A stretch of DNA of 64,000 nt from positions 122,426,920-122,490,919 of the forward strand of contig OY986438.1 of the NCBI GenBank assembly GCA_963920525.1. The letters run 5' to 3'. This stretch comes from Dichetophora obliterata. Its lineage: Eukaryota; Arthropoda; Insecta; Diptera; Sciomyzidae. Numbering within the stretch: the stretch's first letter is position 1; each line of letters begins with the position of its first letter. The position numbers and the translations under genes are program-made. Below, piece by piece: positions 60,343-64,000 of the stretch. A model generated the notes under the pieces. It was not told where the DNA came from. It ran no database searches and saw only the letters and a program-made list of their open reading frames with translations.

Positions 60343-62181
60343 TCTATATATATAAAATTAAGTGGCAAAACTTCCTGTTCGCATACTCCTCCTAGACGGC
60401 TTGCCCGATTTCAATGAAATTTTCAGGGGTGATTGGGGTCTGTGTGGACGGTGCACATAAGAAATTGCATGTGTGTATCTTTGCAGGTTTTGTACCACAC
60501 CCCCTTTTGTCGCCCACAAATCAATAAAAATGCGGTATTTAAGACGGTTTTGGTCGTATGAAATTAAAATTTGGTAAATAAGTTCGTATGATAACTATAA
60601 TTAACTTTGAAAAAATGGGCGTGGTCACAATTCATCTACGCCTACTTTAAAGAAAATATCAAAATACTTCGAAACCATTGGTCCGATTGAGCTCAAATTT
60701 TGTAAGTACGCTTTGCTTTGAGTACGAGATGGTTTAAGGGGCAATGCCACACCCCCTTTTACCTCCCACATATAAATAAAAAATTGTTGTTATCGAATAG
60801 CTTTAGTTAGAGTTATGGGTCGCACAGCTTAGAAATTCGGTATTCGACCACAATTTAGACGTACCGTTTCTGTGATGAAATTTTATGGGAGTGGACAAGG
60901 GGGAGGGGCACCTCCGATACAACCCAAATTTGTGATATCGAATAGCTTTGAAGTTATAGGAATTCATCTTTGGAATTCAGTTTTTGACCTCAATTTACAC
61001 ATGCAGTTTCAATGGTTTTATTTTATGGGCGTTGGACAGGGAGGCGTGACATCTCCCTTACAACCCAAATTTGCGATATCGTATTGCTTTGAAGTTATAG
61101 GTTGACAGCGTAAGAATTCGGTATTTGACCTAAATTTATACATGCATTTTCAATACTTACATTTTGTCGTCGTAGGGCAAAGGGGAGTGGCACTTCAACC
61201 CAACTTTGTGCTATCAAATAGTCTTAGAGTTATAAGTCGTACAACGCCGAAATTCAGTATTCGACCTCAATATACACATGCAGTTTCATTGATTCAATCT
61301 ATGTTCATTGGTAAGAGGGGCGTGGCACCTCCCATTTAACGTAAATTTGCGATATTGAATATCAGCGTCAGAATTCAGTATTCGGCCGCAATTTATACAT
61401 GCAGTTTCATTAATTACATTTTATGGGCGTACGACAAGGGGGCGTGAAACCTCCTATTTAACCCAAATTAGAGATATCAAATAGCATTGGGGTCATAGGT
61501 CTCACAGCTTTGGAATTCAGTATTGGACCTCAATGTACACATGCAGTTTCATTGATTACATTTTATGAGCGTTGATCAAGGGGGAGTGGCACCTCCCATA
61601 CAACGAAAATTTGTGATATCGAATAGCTTTGTAGTTCAAGGTCGCACAGCGTCGAAACTCAGTATTCGACCAAAATTTACGCTTGCAGATTTACTGATAA
61701 AATTTTTTAGAGTTTGTCGGGAGGGCGTGACACCTCCAATTTAACCCAAATTTGCGATATCGAATAGATTTGGATTTATAGGTAACTCAGCCTCAAAATT
61801 CAGTATTCGACCTCAATGTACTCATGCAGTTTCATTGCTAAAATTTTATGGGCGTAGGGAAAAGGAGAGTGGCACCTCCCATACAATCAAAATTAGTGCT
61901 ATCGAATAGTTTTGGAGTTATATGTCGCACAGTTTTGGAATTCGGTATTCGACCGCCATGTAGACATCCAGTTTAATTGATTACATTCTATTAGCGGTGA
62001 TGAAGAGAGAGTGGCACTTCCTATACAACCCAAATTTGTTATATCGAATAGCTTTGTGGATATAGGTCGCACAGTCTCAGAATTCAGTATTTGACCTCAA
62101 TTTAGACATGCTGTTTAACTGATAACATTTTATGGGCGTTTGAATAGGGAGAGTGGCAGCAACGCGCCGGGTTTCAGCTAG
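60343..62181 (+). mobile_element. Helitron-like element, copy 2
   Basis: A precedes TCTATATATATAAAATTA (60343), and GCGCCGGGTTTCAGCTAG (ending 62181) is followed by T. Length 1839 bases. Most of it is the 141-base tandem array shared with copy 1 at 34279-36180, which lies on the other strand. No replication protein is encoded. Confidence 0.82.
60740..62165 (+). repeat. Tandem array, about 141-base unit, ten copies
   Basis: GTGGCACCTCC and variants recur at about 60905, 61043, 61189, 61322, 61445, 61586, 61727, 61870 and 62012. Each unit has CAACCCAAATTTG, ATATCGAATAGCTTTG, AATTCAGTATTCGACC and CATGCAGTTTCATTGA. It is the inverse of the array at 35304-36010. Confidence 0.93.
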
Positions 62182-62304
62182 TTTTGTATAACGAAAATGC
62201 ACACCAACTAAAGCAAAACATAAGAACGAATAAAATTTCGTATAGTAAACAGTATTGCTTCTCTTGTCTTTCTTGCCGTTGGTGTGCATTTGCGTTATAC
62301 AAAA
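62182..62304. repeat. Hairpin with 27-base arms next to the Helitron end
   Basis: TTTTGTATAACGAAAATGCA continuing to CACCAAC (62182-62208) pairs with 62278-62304, 26 of 27 bases. The loop is 69 bases. It begins right where the Helitron ends (CTAG then T). It could be a small MITE or part of the pre-insertion sequence. Confidence 0.88.
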
Positions 62305-62315
62305 TAAAGCGGTTA

Positions 62316-62505
62316 ACCTATTTTCGAACGAAAAACTATTTTCTGCGTACGAACGAACATCTATTTTTTAGGAACGAATGAACGAACATCAATTTTCTAC
62401 GAACAAACGAATGAATAAAATATTTATTTTGTTTCCTCACGAACGAACAAAATATTTTTATTTTTTTTTTTACAAACAAACAAACGAACGTTCGTGCGAG
62501 GCTCT
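62316..62505 (+). repeat. ACGAACGAACG minisatellite, right part
   Basis: Units with ACGAACGAACATCTATTTTT and GAACGAACATCAATTTTCTA have the same orientation and motif as 57930-58232. The last units degrade into AAACAAACAAACGAACG. Confidence 0.85.
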
Positions 62506-62574
62506 GATTATATACCCTCAACAAATAAAATAATACAAATAACAGTGGACTCAAAGAAAAAAAAGAGGCTATGA

Positions 62575-62737
62575 ATGAATGAAAACTACAATTTACAATG
62601 TCCGCAAAATTTTTTTTATTAACCAGATACGATATTAACCATTGCACGACTTTTGAATGAAAACCACGGTAAGCACATTTATTTATCAATAAAGAAAGGG
62701 AAGCTTTGTCAAAAGCTTTAGAAAAATTCGTATAAGT
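62575..62737 (-). pseudogene. LINE reverse transcriptase fragment
   Basis: The minus-strand frame reads TYTNFSKAFDKASLSLLINK and then GFHSKVVQWLISYLVNK. FSKAFDKV followed by a WLxSYLxxR segment is the palm region around the first catalytic Asp of jockey/CR1-type polymerases; that Asp (in AFDK) is kept. Only about 55 residues survive, next to the minisatellite. Confidence 0.7.
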
Positions 62738-62770
62738 TTTATATTTTGAATATATTTTATATCTTTTCAC

Positions 62771-64000
62771 TTACATATTTTGTGATTTAAGTGAAATTTT
62801 TGGTGTGTAAGGAGGTTTTTAAATAGAATGTGGGTATTTAACGGTTATAAAACGAACCCAATCGGATAAACACAAAACGAGATTTTTATTAATTTTTAAC
62901 AATTTTGACCTAACGATATGTCGTAAAATAAATTTTTTGAGAGAAATCCTGATACACCTGAAAGCTCATTTCACGTAAAGGAAATTTAAAAATTTTCGGC
63001 CAAATCTGAGACATCAAATTATAGAAGGTGTGCGATTTGTGAAATAATGACCCATGTATAAATATGTATGTACTAATTGTTGACTAAATTAAAAAGAAAT
63101 ACTATAGGATATTTGACATTTTTTCCTTAACCACATATCGTACAAGAAGTAACAATTTCATTACATTTTTTACACTTCACTCTTAAATGGATACCTGAAA
63201 AATATCCCAACCAAAAGTATGTATTTTTAAAAATACGTCATATCTTCATTGGAAAAGTTGTATTTTATTATTTTTTTTACATTATGTAGTATTTTAGAGT
63301 CAAAAAAGTTTTAGAATCCATTGCTGTACTTTCAGAAAAAAATATTTTTCAGCCATAAATCACTCAATCCTTTCCCAAACTGTAAAAAGTGGTAAAAATC
63401 GACTTTCTATTAATTTCGTTGCTTATTTTTAATATAATTCTTATTATTGTTTGTTTAATTCATAGGTAGGTAGAAACCGTTAACTTTTTAAACATGATGA
63501 AATATGAAAATGCCATTTTGTCAATTTCAATGTGCATATCTAGCTTATTATTACTTGTGAAGAGGTACTCATTTACAATTATTCATTTTGTAGCTATCAT
63601 TAAACCATTTAATTATGTGCTATTTTAAAAACAATTAAAACTTTATAATTGAGCACCCCAAATTAGTTCGATTGGCTTAATTTTATTTCTCAATGTAAAA
63701 AATAATTTCACTTTGCAACAATGTGTGCAAGGTTAAAGTCGACTGGAACATTAGTTTTAAAATGGCTTGTAGCTTTTGTGATAATAATAATATTGCAAAA
63801 ATCTTGCAACTGTAACAGACAGACGGTAAGAAGAAATACACATTTTAAAAGAATTATAAAAACTTTATTTTCACAAGTAATATTTTATTTTTCGTAAAAT
63901 ATTTTTGAAGTTCTTTCCGAAACCAAAAAGTAATTATATTCAAATGACATCAATACGTTGCCTTGCAATAGATCCAATGTATGTTAAAATCACCAAATGT
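62771..64000. other. No gene seen
   Basis: AT-rich spacer to the window end, with no frame above 60 codons and no inverted repeat that I could support. Confidence 0.55.

Noticed and set aside
57930..62505. A CRISPR-like array of spaced repeats
   Set aside because: Units are degenerate, adjacent and lack unique spacers; the genome is eukaryotic.

Overview
This 64 kb window looks like repeat-dominated chromosomal DNA from an insect, most likely a higher fly. It is AT-rich throughout. Its coding remnants carry short GT-AG introns of 63-87 bases. The repeats belong to families typical of dipteran genomes: Tc1/mariner, hAT, piggyBac-like and PIF-like elements, Helitrons with long internal tandem arrays, and a jockey-like LINE with an (AAAT)n tail. 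The species is an inference; no sequence here names it. I found no convincing host protein gene, rRNA gene, intact tRNA, LTR element or CRISPR array. Most open frames longer than 60 codons are chance frames in AT-rich DNA or frames running through repeats.

Layout. 1-2.2 kb is a (TAA)n microsatellite. 2.2-3.7 kb has two inverted-repeat elements, the second a clear TA-flanked foldback MITE. 7.9-9 kb holds a broken Tc1 transposase with an intron. 10.3-16.6 kb is a dense nest: a hAT-type element split by a mariner-like element, then a 3.4 kb hAT with a perfect 8-base target duplication that contains two further MITEs, one of which holds another element. 16.8-25 kb carries more MITEs (hAT type, TA-flanked, and a TTAA-flanked piggyBac-like one). 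25.5-31 kb has decayed transposase fragments. 31.1-33.3 kb is the 3' end of a LINE split by a 1.2 kb mariner. 34.3-36.2 kb is a Helitron on the minus strand.

36-44.6 kb has MITEs, a diffuse AATTGAAATTCAGA repeat and mariner debris. 44.97-48.88 kb is the most interesting unit: a TTAA-flanked element with three nested copies of its own end at each side, around a three-exon gene of an uncharacterised family. That gene reads as 564 residues and is broken by one 4-base duplication. 53.6-56.4 kb is a second unusual element, with a roughly 600-base inner inverted repeat and a decayed gene of another uncharacterised family. 57.9-62.5 kb is an ACGAACGA minisatellite apparently split by a hAT MITE, a CAC-ended MITE, and one Helitron inside another. 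The last kilobase shows nothing recognisable apart from a LINE fragment at about 62.6 kb.

The elements work independently: each transposase would act on its own family's ends. The shared theme is repeated insertion into earlier insertions. Element boundaries come from inverted repeats and target-site duplications read by eye; family names rest on motif recognition without a database search.
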